A DNA stretch of 6,555 nt from Tepidisphaeraceae bacterium (lineage in GTDB: Bacteria > Planctomycetota > Phycisphaerae > Tepidisphaerales > Tepidisphaeraceae). The stretch's first letter is position 1. Every line of letters begins with the position of its first letter. Location of the stretch: NCBI GenBank assembly GCA_025450555.1, contig JANWHF010000100.1:1-6555 (forward strand), in the 5' to 3' direction. The notes beneath the pieces are model-generated. The model saw only the letters and a list, made by a program, of their open reading frames with translations, was not told the DNA's origin and searched no databases. The position numbers and the translations under genes were made by a program. This document shows, piece by piece, positions 1-6,136 of the stretch.

Positions 1-231
1 ACGATAAGTTATGGCGTTCACACCTATCCAATGTCACCGATTTTCTCGCCGCGCGCATCCTTTTGGGACATTTTGTGAAATCCCCCCTTCAGCTAGCAGG
101 AATCACAGGTAAGTTGGATGCGCTACGCTACGTCATGCAACATCCCTCAAAATGCCAAAAATGTTGCATTTTGTTGCATCGCGTTGCACGGCGGGCTGTG
201 GCGGCTGTTCTCTGCACGATTCGATTTCGAA
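1..231. other. Intergenic stretch downstream of ruvC, no convincing gene
   Basis: No frame here looks like a recognisable protein. On the plus strand a frame is open from the left edge to 416, but it runs antisense through the conserved 3' half of ruvC and has no recognisable motif. On the minus strand an ATG at 58 opens a frame that runs off the left edge for 19 codons with no good Shine-Dalgarno, too little to call. The right part (135-188) holds the GTTGCA repeat cluster listed separately. A ruvA gene, often next to ruvC, is not visible in these bases. Confidence 0.5.
135..188. repeat. Phased GTTGCA repeats with an inverted copy
   Basis: GTTGCA occurs at 163-168, 173-178 and 183-188, an exact 10-base period, close to one helical turn. 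An inverted copy lies at 137-142. The inverted copy and the first direct copy make a perfect 9-bp inverted repeat, ATGCAACAT (135-143) with ATGTTGCAT (161-169) and a 17-base loop. A nested alternative pairs AAAATGC (149-155) with GCATTTT (166-172). The cluster starts about 45 bases past the ruvC stop on the ruvC strand. It could be a protein-binding array or a factor-dependent transcript end. There is no U-tract placed for an intrinsic terminator. Function unknown. Confidence 0.45.
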
Positions 232-750
232 TCAGGCTTCTTTGGCGATCCGCTTCGGGCGTTCCATTACATTTTGTCGCGCCAGTTCCAGGCCGCAGCA
301 CAGAGCAACGGCGAGCGCATCGGCGACGTCCGGCGGCTCGGGTGGAGCGGGCAGCTTCCATTGCGATTGGATCGCCCGCTGCACTTGCTCTTTTCCGGCG
401 TGGCCATGGCCGGTGACGGCTTGCTTGATGCGGTTGGCGGGAAACTGTTCGATTTGAATCCCGCGCTTGCGGGCGGCCAGGATGATGACGCCGCGGGCGT
501 GGCCCATCATGATGGCGGTGCGCGGGTGGGCGTAATGGGCGTAGAGTTGCTCGACAGCGCAAATTTCGGGCCGGTGTTCGATCAGGAGCGACTCGAGCTC
601 CGATTCCAGCTCGACCAGGCGATCGGCAATGGTTGCCTTGGGGGACAGGCGGATGACGCCGCCGTCGATGAGTTTGGGGCGGAAGAGTTGATAATCGATC
701 ACGCCGTAACCGGTGAGTTTGAGGCCGGGATCGATTCCGAGGATGCGCAT
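232..750 (-). CDS. ruvC: Crossover junction endodeoxyribonuclease RuvC
   Basis: RuvC is the dimeric, Mg2+-dependent endonuclease that nicks Holliday junctions symmetrically after RuvAB branch migration, in cytoplasmic recombination and repair. The 172-residue product has the usual family length. It starts with MRILGIDPGLKLTGYG, giving the first catalytic acid D7. E67 lies in VEQLY, and D141 and D144 lie in DVADALA, completing the RNase-H-fold acidic set. The conserved GHARG (83-87) and AVTGHGHAGKEQVQ (111-124) blocks are present; the latter is usually TGNGRA/TGNGHA. The frame is open upstream to 924, but those 58 extra residues are not RuvC-like, so ATG 750 is chosen. No strong Shine-Dalgarno precedes it. 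ruvC stands alone here, divergent from the dehydrogenase, without ruvA, ruvB or yebC in view. Confidence 0.97.
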   Translation of the reverse strand: MRILGIDPGLKLTGYGVIDYQLFRPKLIDGGVIRLSPKATIADRLVELESELESLLIEHRPEICAVEQLYAHYAHPRTAIMMGHARGVIILAARKRGIQIEQFPANRIKQAVTGHGHAGKEQVQRAIQSQWKLPAPPEPPDVADALAVALCCGLELARQNVMERPKRIAKEA

Positions 751-865
751 GCTTGGGAAACCCGGACTGGAAAACGCGCACCACCGAAGAAAGAACGCGC
801 ACCGCAAGCGGTTGCGGCTAAACGGCAAAGGGCGCCGCTGCGCGTCGGCGGTCAACAGTTGCGCT

Positions 866-894
866 AATATCATCCGACGGGGTGCGTAAAGCAA
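866..894 (-). promoter_or_regulatory. Possible ruvC promoter
   Basis: Read on the minus strand, TTGCTT (889-894) and GATATT (866-871) are separated by 17 bases. This is a weak sigma70-like pair that would start transcription near 859 and leave a leader of about 110 bases before ruvC. The match is only 3/6 plus 4/6, so this is a guess from spacing and position. Confidence 0.2.
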
Positions 895-903
895 CGACTT
901 AGG

Positions 904-909
904 TATTAT
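904..909 (+). promoter_or_regulatory. Candidate -10 box directly before the dehydrogenase start
   Basis: TATTAT matches TATAAT at 5 of 6 positions and ends 7 bases before the ATG at 917. Transcription would therefore start at or next to the A of the start codon, giving a leaderless mRNA. No good -35 hexamer lies at 16-18 bases. No Shine-Dalgarno lies at usable spacing; the nearest AGG is at 901-903, 13 bases before the ATG. These gaps fit the leaderless reading but also weaken the promoter call. Confidence 0.3.
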
Positions 910-916
910 CGATTCC

Positions 917-2497
917 ATGTCCAAACTTCATGGCCTCAATTTCATCGGGAACAAAACCGAGAGCGGCGCGACCGAGTTTCGCGCGATCAATCCTTCCACA
1001 TCGCAGGCGATAGAGCCGGAGTTTGCGGAAGCGACGATCGGACAGGTCGACGCGGCGATGCTGCTGGCGGATGCGGCATTCGACGCCTATCGCGCTATGG
1101 AACCAAAGAAGCGGGCCGCATTTCTGGATGCGATTGCCGACCAGATCGCCGGCTGCGACGAGGTGATCGATCGCGCGAATCAGGAAACGGGGCTTCCCAT
1201 CGAGCGTCTTCGCGGAGAGCGCGGACGAACGGTCGGGCAGTTGAAGATGTTCGCCCGGCTGATCGAGGAAGGCTCCTGGGTGGATGCCCGCATCGACCAT
1301 GCCGACCCGGCTCGCACGCCGATTCCCAAGCCCGACCTGCGCCGGATGCTGATTCCACTGGGGCCGGTGGTGGTATTCGGGGCGAGTAATTTTCCTCTCG
1401 CGTTTTCGGTGGCGGGGGGCGATACCGCGTCGGCGCTCGCGGCGGGCTGTCCGGTCGTGGTCAAAGCCCATCCGGCCCATCCGGGTACATCGGAGATCGT
1501 CGCGAGTCTCATTCTCAAGGCCGCCAATGCGACCGGGATGCCGGCCGGCGTATTTTCCATGCTGCAGGGACCGAGTCATGCCCTGGGCATGGCGCTGGTG
1601 CGGCATCCGATGACCAAGGCGGTTGGGTTTACCGGTTCTTTGAAGGGCGGGCGGGCGTTGTTCGATGCCGCCTGCGGACGTCACGATCCGATTCCGGTTT
1701 ATGCCGAAATGGGCAGCACAAATCCGGTGTTCATTCTGCCGGGCGCGCTGGCCGAGCGAGGGAGCACGATCGCGGCAGGCCTTACGCAATCGGTGACGAT
1801 GGGCGTCGGGCAGTTCTGCACCAATCCCGGGATGGTCATCGGGCTTCAATCCGATGCGTATACGGCATTTGTCGATCAAGCAACTAAACATTTTCAGAAA
1901 GCCGCTCCGGGCACGATGCTATACGGCGGGCTGCGCGACAGCTATGAGACCGGCGTCCGCCGACTCCAGGGTATTTCAAACGTTCGCATTCTCGCCCAAT
2001 CGCAGGACGCTACGGATGCTGCCAGGACTCAGGTGCCGGCGACGCTGTTTTCGACAGACGTCAAGACGTTTCTGAATAATCCAGTGGTTTCCGAGGAGCT
2101 GTTCGGCCCGGCAACGGTCTTGATTGCCGCGAAGTCGGCGGAAGATCTGGAGAAGGTCGCGCAAAACGTAGAAGGGCATCTCACCGCCACATTGCATGGA
2201 ACAGCCGAAGACTTGGCAGCCAATCGGAAGCTCGTCTCAATTCTGGAACGGAAGGTCGGCCGGCTTCTTTTCAACGGTTTCCCAACCGGCGTCGAAGTCG
2301 CGGCAGCCATGCAGCATGGCGGCCCTTACCCCGCGACGACCGATTCGCGAACGACTTCAGTCGGAACCGCCGCGATCGAGCGATTTGCCCGGCCGATTTG
2401 CTATCAGAACTTCCCGGAATCAGCGCTCCCGGCGGAACTGCATGAATCGAACCCGCGATCGATTTTCCGGATGGTCGACGGACGCCATACCCGCTGA
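917..2497 (+). CDS. Aldehyde dehydrogenase, 2-oxoglutarate-semialdehyde (2,5-dioxovalerate) dehydrogenase type
   Basis: A 526-residue NAD(P)+-dependent aldehyde dehydrogenase of the KGSADH-like branch, cytoplasmic. Family members oxidise 2-oxoglutarate semialdehyde to 2-oxoglutarate, the last step of non-phosphorylative pentose, glucarate/galactarate or hydroxyproline breakdown. Others in this branch, such as the Vibrio harveyi enzyme, act on fatty aldehydes, so the substrate is not certain. The N-terminal LHGLNFIGNK opening is typical of the branch and supports ATG 917. The Rossmann cofactor region spans about 145-245, with N158 in ASNFP, K183 in VVKAHPAHPG and FTGS at 238-241. The general base is E264 (EMGSTNP), the nucleophile C301 (GQFCTNPG), and E394/F396 lie in EELFGP. 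All expected catalytic residues are present. No sugar-acid dehydratase or transporter lies nearby to fix the pathway. The sulfotransferase follows 79 bases after the stop. Confidence 0.93.
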   Translation: MSKLHGLNFIGNKTESGATEFRAINPSTSQAIEPEFAEATIGQVDAAMLLADAAFDAYRAMEPKKRAAFLDAIADQIAGCDEVIDRANQETGLPIERLRGERGRTVGQLKMFARLIEEGSWVDARIDHADPARTPIPKPDLRRMLIPLGPVVVFGASNFPLAFSVAGGDTASALAAGCPVVVKAHPAHPGTSEIVASLILKAANATGMPAGVFSMLQGPSHALGMALVRHPMTKAVGFTGSLKGGRALFDAACGRHDPIPVYAEMGSTNPVFILPGALAERGSTIAAGLTQSVTMGVGQFCTNPGMVIGLQSDAYTAFVDQATKHFQKAAPGTMLYGGLRDSYETGVRRLQGISNVRILAQSQDATDAARTQVPATLFSTDVKTFLNNPVVSEELFGPATVLIAAKSAEDLEKVAQNVEGHLTATLHGTAEDLAANRKLVSILERKVGRLLFNGFPTGVEVAAAMQHGGPYPATTDSRTTSVGTAAIERFARPICYQNFPESALPAELHESNPRSIFRMVDGRHTR

Positions 2498-2509
2498 CGG
2501 AGCATTTTG

Positions 2510-2539
2510 TTTGGAGCCATATCAACCAATTGCTATGAT
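2510..2539 (+). promoter_or_regulatory. Candidate sigma70-type promoter for the sulfotransferase gene
   Basis: TTGGAG (2510-2515) and TATGAT (2534-2539) are 18 bases apart. TATGAT matches the -10 consensus at 5 of 6 positions. Transcription from about 2546 would give a leader of about 30 bases before GTG 2577. The -10 box itself contains the alternative ATG at 2535, which could not be translated from this transcript. Confidence 0.35.
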
Positions 2540-2565
2540 TTCTCCGCAGGAGGCTCGATCGGCCC

Positions 2566-2569
2566 GGAG
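2566..2569 (+). promoter_or_regulatory. Ribosome binding site deciding the GTG 2577 start
   Basis: GGAG ends 7 bases before GTG 2577, near-ideal spacing. The competing ATG 2535 has only a GGAG about 20 bases away (2511-2514). A perfect AGGAGG at 2548-2553 has no in-frame start at normal spacing; it lies 23 bases before the GTG. Confidence 0.45.
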
Positions 2570-2576
2570 TAAGCAA

Positions 2577-4172
2577 GTGAATCAGCGACAGGATGCGAGC
2601 GGATCGTCGATGGGCTCAGGTGGAGAGCTCGGCCTGGCGCCGGCAGGGGAGCTGGCACCAATCGCTTCGTTCGGCGGTTTGCAGGCCGCAGCGCAACCAA
2701 CAGAGGTGGGGCCTTCTATTTCCTTCGATCAGGAATTAGCCGCGGGCAATGAGCGCGCGGCCCAGCGCGATTTTGTCGGCGCGCGTTCGCATTTTCTCAA
2801 AGCGGTCAAACTCAATTCGGCATCGGCCGAGGCTCATACCCGTGCGGGATACGCGAGCTGGATGCTCCAGAACATCAATGCCGCGCTACATCACTACAAG
2901 ACGGCGGCCCAGATCGATCCGGCAAACGCGCTGACTCACGAGGCCCTGAGCGAGATTTATCTCGTAGATAGCAAAGGCGATCTTGCCGTCGAACATGCCC
3001 GCAAAGCGCTTGCGCTGTCGCCAAATGATCCGGAGATGGCGGTGTCGCTTGGGTTGGCCCTGGAAGCAACTGGCCAGAAAGACGCCGCCATGCAAATCGT
3101 GCAGCGGCTGATGTCGCAAGGATACGAATCGACCCGGGTGGCGACGTTGTTTGCGTCGCTTGTTGATTCATCACGGCGTCAGGAAGCGGTGGAACTGGCT
3201 CAGCGCGTGCTCAGTCGCGGTCAGTTTCGTTCACCGCTGGAGCCTGGCTCGCTGGAATTCACGATCGCCTCGCAGTTGGACAAGATGGGCCAATATGATC
3301 AGGCCTTTGCCCATGCCCGGCGCGCCAACGAATTGAGGGGCGCGAACTACGACCCGCAGCGCACGCAGGCGCTCGTCGATCAGATGATCGGCTATTTCAC
3401 CCGGCATCGTGTTCGATGCCTGCCGCGCGCCAGTCATGGCAGCCGCAAGCCGGTGTTTATTGTCGGCATGCCCAGGTCCGGATCGAGCTTGATTGAGCAG
3501 GTGCTGGCTTCGCATCCTTCGATCCATGGCGGCGGCGAGCTGACCTGGATCGACAACATTGCGATGGGAGTTTGCCGCGAGCTTGGCTTCACAAATGGCT
3601 TTGATCCGCAATGTGCCCAGAAGGTTTCGCCACGCGATCTGGACAACATCGCCGGCCATTATCTTCGGCCGCTCGAGGCACTGAATCCGTCGGCACAACG
3701 CATCACCGATAAAATGCCCGGGAATTTTTTATACTTGGGTCTCATCGCGATGCTCTTCCCACAGGCAGTGATCATCCATTCCGTTCGCGATCCGATGGAT
3801 GTCTGCCTGTCCTGCTACATGAACGATCTGGCCTTTGGATATCCCTATTCCTACAACCTCCAATCGCTGGGCCATTATTACGGCCAATACGAGCGCCTGA
3901 TGGCTCATTGGAAGAGCGCGCTGGATCTGCCGATTCTCGATGTGCGCTACGAGAGCATGGTGGAAGATCTGGAAGGCCAGGCGCGGCGAATGCTCCAATT
4001 CATCGACCTGCCGTGGGATTCGCGTTGTCTGCAATTCCATGAGAATCAGCGATTTGTGGGCAATGTCAGCAACAATCAGATTCGTCAGCCGCTCTACAAA
4101 TCTTCAGTGCAGCGATGGCGTCATTATCAAAAGCATCTTGCGCCTTTAATGGCCGCAACCGGCTGGGGATGA
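2577..4172 (+). CDS. TPR-repeat sulfotransferase fusion protein
   Basis: A 531-residue protein with N-terminal tetratricopeptide repeats fused to a PAPS-dependent sulfotransferase domain. Such enzymes move a sulfuryl group from PAPS to a hydroxyl or amine; the acceptor here is unknown. Residues 1-50 are a Gly/Ala/Ser-rich tail. Helical TPR-like repeats follow at about 52-155 (pattern ARSHFLKAVKLNSASAEAH, then AALHHYKTAAQIDPANA and LAVEHARKALALSPNDPE) and weaker helices continue to 280. The catalytic domain begins with the 5'-phosphosulfate loop FIVGMPRSGSSLIEQ (294-308). The 3'-phosphate motif HSVRDPMDVCLS (401-412) holds R404 and S412. TDKMPGNF (377-384) and the C-terminal QIRQPLYKSSVQRWRHY block (501-517) are typical of TPR-linked sulfotransferases. 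No signal peptide is seen, so it is probably cytoplasmic. The frame is open back to 2196, inside the dehydrogenase gene. GTG 2577 is chosen for its GGAG site; ATG 2535 (545 residues) and ATG 2610 are alternatives. Confidence 0.9.
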   Translation: MNQRQDASGSSMGSGGELGLAPAGELAPIASFGGLQAAAQPTEVGPSISFDQELAAGNERAAQRDFVGARSHFLKAVKLNSASAEAHTRAGYASWMLQNINAALHHYKTAAQIDPANALTHEALSEIYLVDSKGDLAVEHARKALALSPNDPEMAVSLGLALEATGQKDAAMQIVQRLMSQGYESTRVATLFASLVDSSRRQEAVELAQRVLSRGQFRSPLEPGSLEFTIASQLDKMGQYDQAFAHARRANELRGANYDPQRTQALVDQMIGYFTRHRVRCLPRASHGSRKPVFIVGMPRSGSSLIEQVLASHPSIHGGGELTWIDNIAMGVCRELGFTNGFDPQCAQKVSPRDLDNIAGHYLRPLEALNPSAQRITDKMPGNFLYLGLIAMLFPQAVIIHSVRDPMDVCLSCYMNDLAFGYPYSYNLQSLGHYYGQYERLMAHWKSALDLPILDVRYESMVEDLEGQARRMLQFIDLPWDSRCLQFHENQRFVGNVSNNQIRQPLYKSSVQRWRHYQKHLAPLMAATGWG

Positions 4173-4244
4173 TTCATCGTCCAATTCAGCCCTCGCAACT
4201 TTCGCCGCGGGGCGGTATGAATTGAGCAGCGAACTGGGCTTTCT

Positions 4245-4249
4245 GGAGG
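4245..4249 (+). promoter_or_regulatory. Ribosome binding site of the lipocalin gene
   Basis: GGAGG lies 5 bases before ATG 4255. It favours that start over the TTG at 4222, which would add 11 residues in front of the hydrophobic signal segment. Confidence 0.6.
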
Positions 4250-4254
4250 TTTTC

Positions 4255-4788
4255 ATGTCGATGAAATGGATATTGGGCGGTGTGATGCTGGCTCTGGCGA
4301 CAACCAACTTTGGCTGTGTCAGTGTTCCTAATCCTCCAACGGTTGATCATGTCGATATGAGCAAGTATTCGGGCCGCTGGTATGAAGTGGCACGAATCCC
4401 GCACCTGTTCGATTATTTCAACGTCGCCGACACCGTCACCTACACGCCAGCAAAGCATGGCGACTTAGTGGCTGTCGAACGATGGCGGCACGCAACCACT
4501 TACGGCCCGATGTGTGACTCAGTCGGCGTTCTCCGGCCTGGACAACATGACAATGGCCACATGCAGCTTCAGTATGGCCTGAACATAAGCGACTACTGGG
4601 TTCTCGCGCTCGATCCTGATTACCAATACGCGATGATCGGCACGCCCGATCGACGCTACCTTCGCATTCTGAGCCGCACGCCGACTCTGCCGCAGGATGT
4701 GGACGAGAAGCTGTTTGCACTGGCTGATCGCGAGGGATATGACGTGGCGCAAGTTCGCCGAACGCCTCAGCTCATGCAGCCGGAGTGA
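4255..4788 (+). CDS. blc: Outer-membrane-type lipocalin lipoprotein (Blc family)
   Basis: A 177-residue bacterial lipocalin. Blc proteins are eight-stranded beta-barrel, membrane-anchored carriers of fatty acids or lysophospholipids in the envelope, often linked to stress or membrane upkeep. A short hydrophobic signal segment (about 4-19) ends at C21. The residues before it (TTNFGC) are a poor lipobox because Asn occupies -3, so lipidation is likely but not certain. The lipocalin signature follows: KYSGRWYEVARIPHLFD at 37-53, with the invariant G40, W42, Y43 and R47. The second half has YWVLALDPDYQYAMIGTPDR (114-133) and YLRILSRTPTL (135-145), close in wording to E. coli Blc. The middle (about 60-110) is less conserved and would line the ligand pocket. 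ATG 4255 is set by GGAGG; ATG 4261 is also possible. The gene lies 82 bases after the sulfotransferase and converges on the hydrolase gene. Confidence 0.93.
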   Translation: MSMKWILGGVMLALATTNFGCVSVPNPPTVDHVDMSKYSGRWYEVARIPHLFDYFNVADTVTYTPAKHGDLVAVERWRHATTYGPMCDSVGVLRPGQHDNGHMQLQYGLNISDYWVLALDPDYQYAMIGTPDRRYLRILSRTPTLPQDVDEKLFALADREGYDVAQVRRTPQLMQPE

Positions 4789-4798
4789 CCGGCTGCAT
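4774..4798. terminator. Bidirectional hairpin spanning two convergent stop codons
   Basis: ATGCAGCCGG (4774-4783) and CCGGCTGCAT (4789-4798) form a perfect 10-bp stem with the 5-base loop AGTGA. The lipocalin stop TGA (4786-4788) is in the loop, and the hydrolase stop, on the other strand at 4798-4800, overlaps the outer stem base. The site suits ending or protecting both convergent transcripts. Neither side has a T-tract, so a classical intrinsic terminator is not supported. A roadblock or 3'-end stabiliser is equally possible. Confidence 0.5.
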
Positions 4799-6051
4799 CA
4801 GAGAATCGATCGCTCAGTCTCGAAGAAGATCCGAACGGTGAGCGCGGCCTGGCGGTCGGAGAAGAGCATCGCCGGGTGGGAATCCCGTTTTCGCCACAGC
4901 GCAAATTTAGGCTGCAGCGCCTGATCGAAAACGGCCTGCGTCTGTTCGATATCGCTGATGCCATCTTCCTGGCTGGCAATCATCAGAATGGGCCGCGGCC
5001 AAATTCTTTTCACCAGAAGATCGGGACTGAAATCGGAGATGGGCGCGCCCACTTGAAGGTTCGCGACGGGCAACACTACCTTCGTCGCCATCCAGTTGAC
5101 GATCGATGAATCACGATCGGCAATACTCGAAATAAATGAGCGCAGCTTGCCATAGGGACTGAACACGGCGATCGCATCGATTGCCTGACCCTCGGGGCTC
5201 GCGTCCGCGGCGGCGGCGATCAGCGCGACTGAGCCAAGGCCTTCTCCAAGCCCGAAAATCCTGGTTGCCTGTGCAGGATGCTCGGCCTGAAGCCACTGCA
5301 CGGCTCCCAGCACATCACGACGTTCAAGATCTCCAAATGTCGTGAACTGCCCGCCACTTTGGCCATGGGCGCGGAAATCGATCGCGAGCACGTTATACCC
5401 ATTGGGAACCAGGTCGCGCACCAGTTGCAGGTCGGATGATTTATCCCCTTCAAACCCATGGCAGAGAATGATGGTCCGCTCTCCCCACGCGGCCGCGGGA
5501 TGGTGGTGGTCGGTCTTGTCATTCTGCGCAGTCGGTATCCACCAGCCGCGAATGGGCACGCCATCCGTCGCGGTGAATTGCACTTCCTGATAATTCACGC
5601 CCAGCACCGATTCAGGCGTTCCCGAATGGACAACCTTCGGGCGAAACACCAGCAGCATCGAGAAAACATATGGAAGCCCAATGATCAGCAGAAGCAGGGC
5701 CCGGGCAACGCCGCCGGCAATGACCCAGCGCGGCGATTTCTTTTTCGTTAAGCGCGAGATGCCCTCGCCCGCCTTGATCAGCCCCACATTGAGCGCGCGA
5801 AGCAGACAAACGACCGCCGCTCCCCACCAGGATGTTGCCAGGACTTGCATCGGCGGAACGCGCCCGTGAAATCGGGCGACATAGACGATTGCCAGCGCGA
5901 TCCCACAGACTATGCCAATCAGGCAGGACAGCAGCCAGGAACGCAGGCCTGCCCAGGATTTACTTCGGTAAGACCGCCAACCGGCGATGCCGATCGCGAT
6001 GAAGGGCACGAGGAAATAAACAAACGTGATGAGCCTGTAGAAGCTGAACAT
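4798..6051 (-). CDS. Membrane-anchored alpha/beta-hydrolase-fold protein lacking the nucleophile serine
   Basis: A 417-residue protein with about four N-terminal transmembrane helices (roughly 4-24, 37-59, 68-92 and 109-136), then an alpha/beta-hydrolase domain of the serine-aminopeptidase/dienelactone-hydrolase-like type from about 155. The beta-strand and oxyanion-loop motif IILCHGFEG (194-202) and the AIDFRAHGQSGG segment (223-234) are clear. At the nucleophile elbow, where GxSxG is expected, the protein reads GEGLG (269-273), with G271 (codon GGC) in the serine place. The probable acid D363 (SQEDGIS) and histidine H392 (RDSHPAM) are still in place. It is either a pseudoenzyme or a protein with another chemistry; no substrate can be named. 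The start is ATG 6051 (a TTG at 6054 is less likely), without a strong Shine-Dalgarno. Its stop shares the hairpin at 4774-4798 with the convergent lipocalin gene. Confidence 0.88.
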   Translation of the reverse strand: MFSFYRLITFVYFLVPFIAIGIAGWRSYRSKSWAGLRSWLLSCLIGIVCGIALAIVYVARFHGRVPPMQVLATSWWGAAVVCLLRALNVGLIKAGEGISRLTKKKSPRWVIAGGVARALLLLIIGLPYVFSMLLVFRPKVVHSGTPESVLGVNYQEVQFTATDGVPIRGWWIPTAQNDKTDHHHPAAAWGERTIILCHGFEGDKSSDLQLVRDLVPNGYNVLAIDFRAHGQSGGQFTTFGDLERRDVLGAVQWLQAEHPAQATRIFGLGEGLGSVALIAAAADASPEGQAIDAIAVFSPYGKLRSFISSIADRDSSIVNWMATKVVLPVANLQVGAPISDFSPDLLVKRIWPRPILMIASQEDGISDIEQTQAVFDQALQPKFALWRKRDSHPAMLFSDRQAALTVRIFFETERSIL

Positions 6052-6078
6052 CAATTGTCTTTACCCAGGTGTCGCTAA

Positions 6079-6106
6079 ATTGTAGCGGGGGGATTGAGAA
6101 TGTCTC
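6079..6106 (-). promoter_or_regulatory. Candidate promoter of the hydrolase-fold gene
   Basis: On the minus strand GAGACA (6101-6106) and TACAAT (6079-6084) are 16 bases apart. TACAAT matches TATAAT at 5 of 6 positions and GAGACA matches TTGACA at 4 of 6. Transcription would begin near 6072, leaving a leader of about 20 bases before ATG 6051. The -35 box overlaps a small inverted repeat, GAGA-ATG-TCTC (6096-6106). Confidence 0.4.
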
Positions 6107-6136
6107 GATTTGGTGCTAGTCGAAGATGAGTTTCGA

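Noticed and set aside
1..58. Possible minus-strand gene start running off the left edge from ATG 58
   Set aside because: Only 19 codons are visible, with no well-spaced Shine-Dalgarno and no recognisable residues.
135..188. CRISPR-like or DnaA-box-like array
   Set aside because: The hexamers are too short and too close for CRISPR repeats and spacers, and they do not match the DnaA box TTATNCACA.
63..416. Plus-strand open frame from before ruvC into its 3' half
   Set aside because: Arg/Ala-rich composition, no motif and no Shine-Dalgarno; half of it is antisense to ruvC.
118..867. Long plus-strand open frame (249 codons) across ruvC
   Set aside because: It is antisense to a clear RuvC with intact catalytic residues, has no recognisable motif, and its openness follows from GC-rich codon bias on the other strand.
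751..924. 58-residue N-terminal extension of RuvC
   Set aside because: The added residues are Arg/Pro-rich and unlike RuvC, whose family starts at the MRILGIDPG segment. The extension would also overlap the dehydrogenase start.
899..1891. 330-codon minus-strand open frame inside the dehydrogenase gene
   Set aside because: It is antisense to a full-length dehydrogenase with all catalytic residues. The product is rich in Arg and His with no domain, typical of a shadow frame.
2196..2534. Upstream extension of the sulfotransferase frame
   Set aside because: It overlaps the dehydrogenase coding region out of frame, and the extra residues are low-complexity Ser/Arg/Pro sequence without family similarity.
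3231..3698. 155-codon minus-strand open frame within the sulfotransferase gene
   Set aside because: It is antisense to conserved sulfotransferase motifs and has no start signal or recognisable domain.
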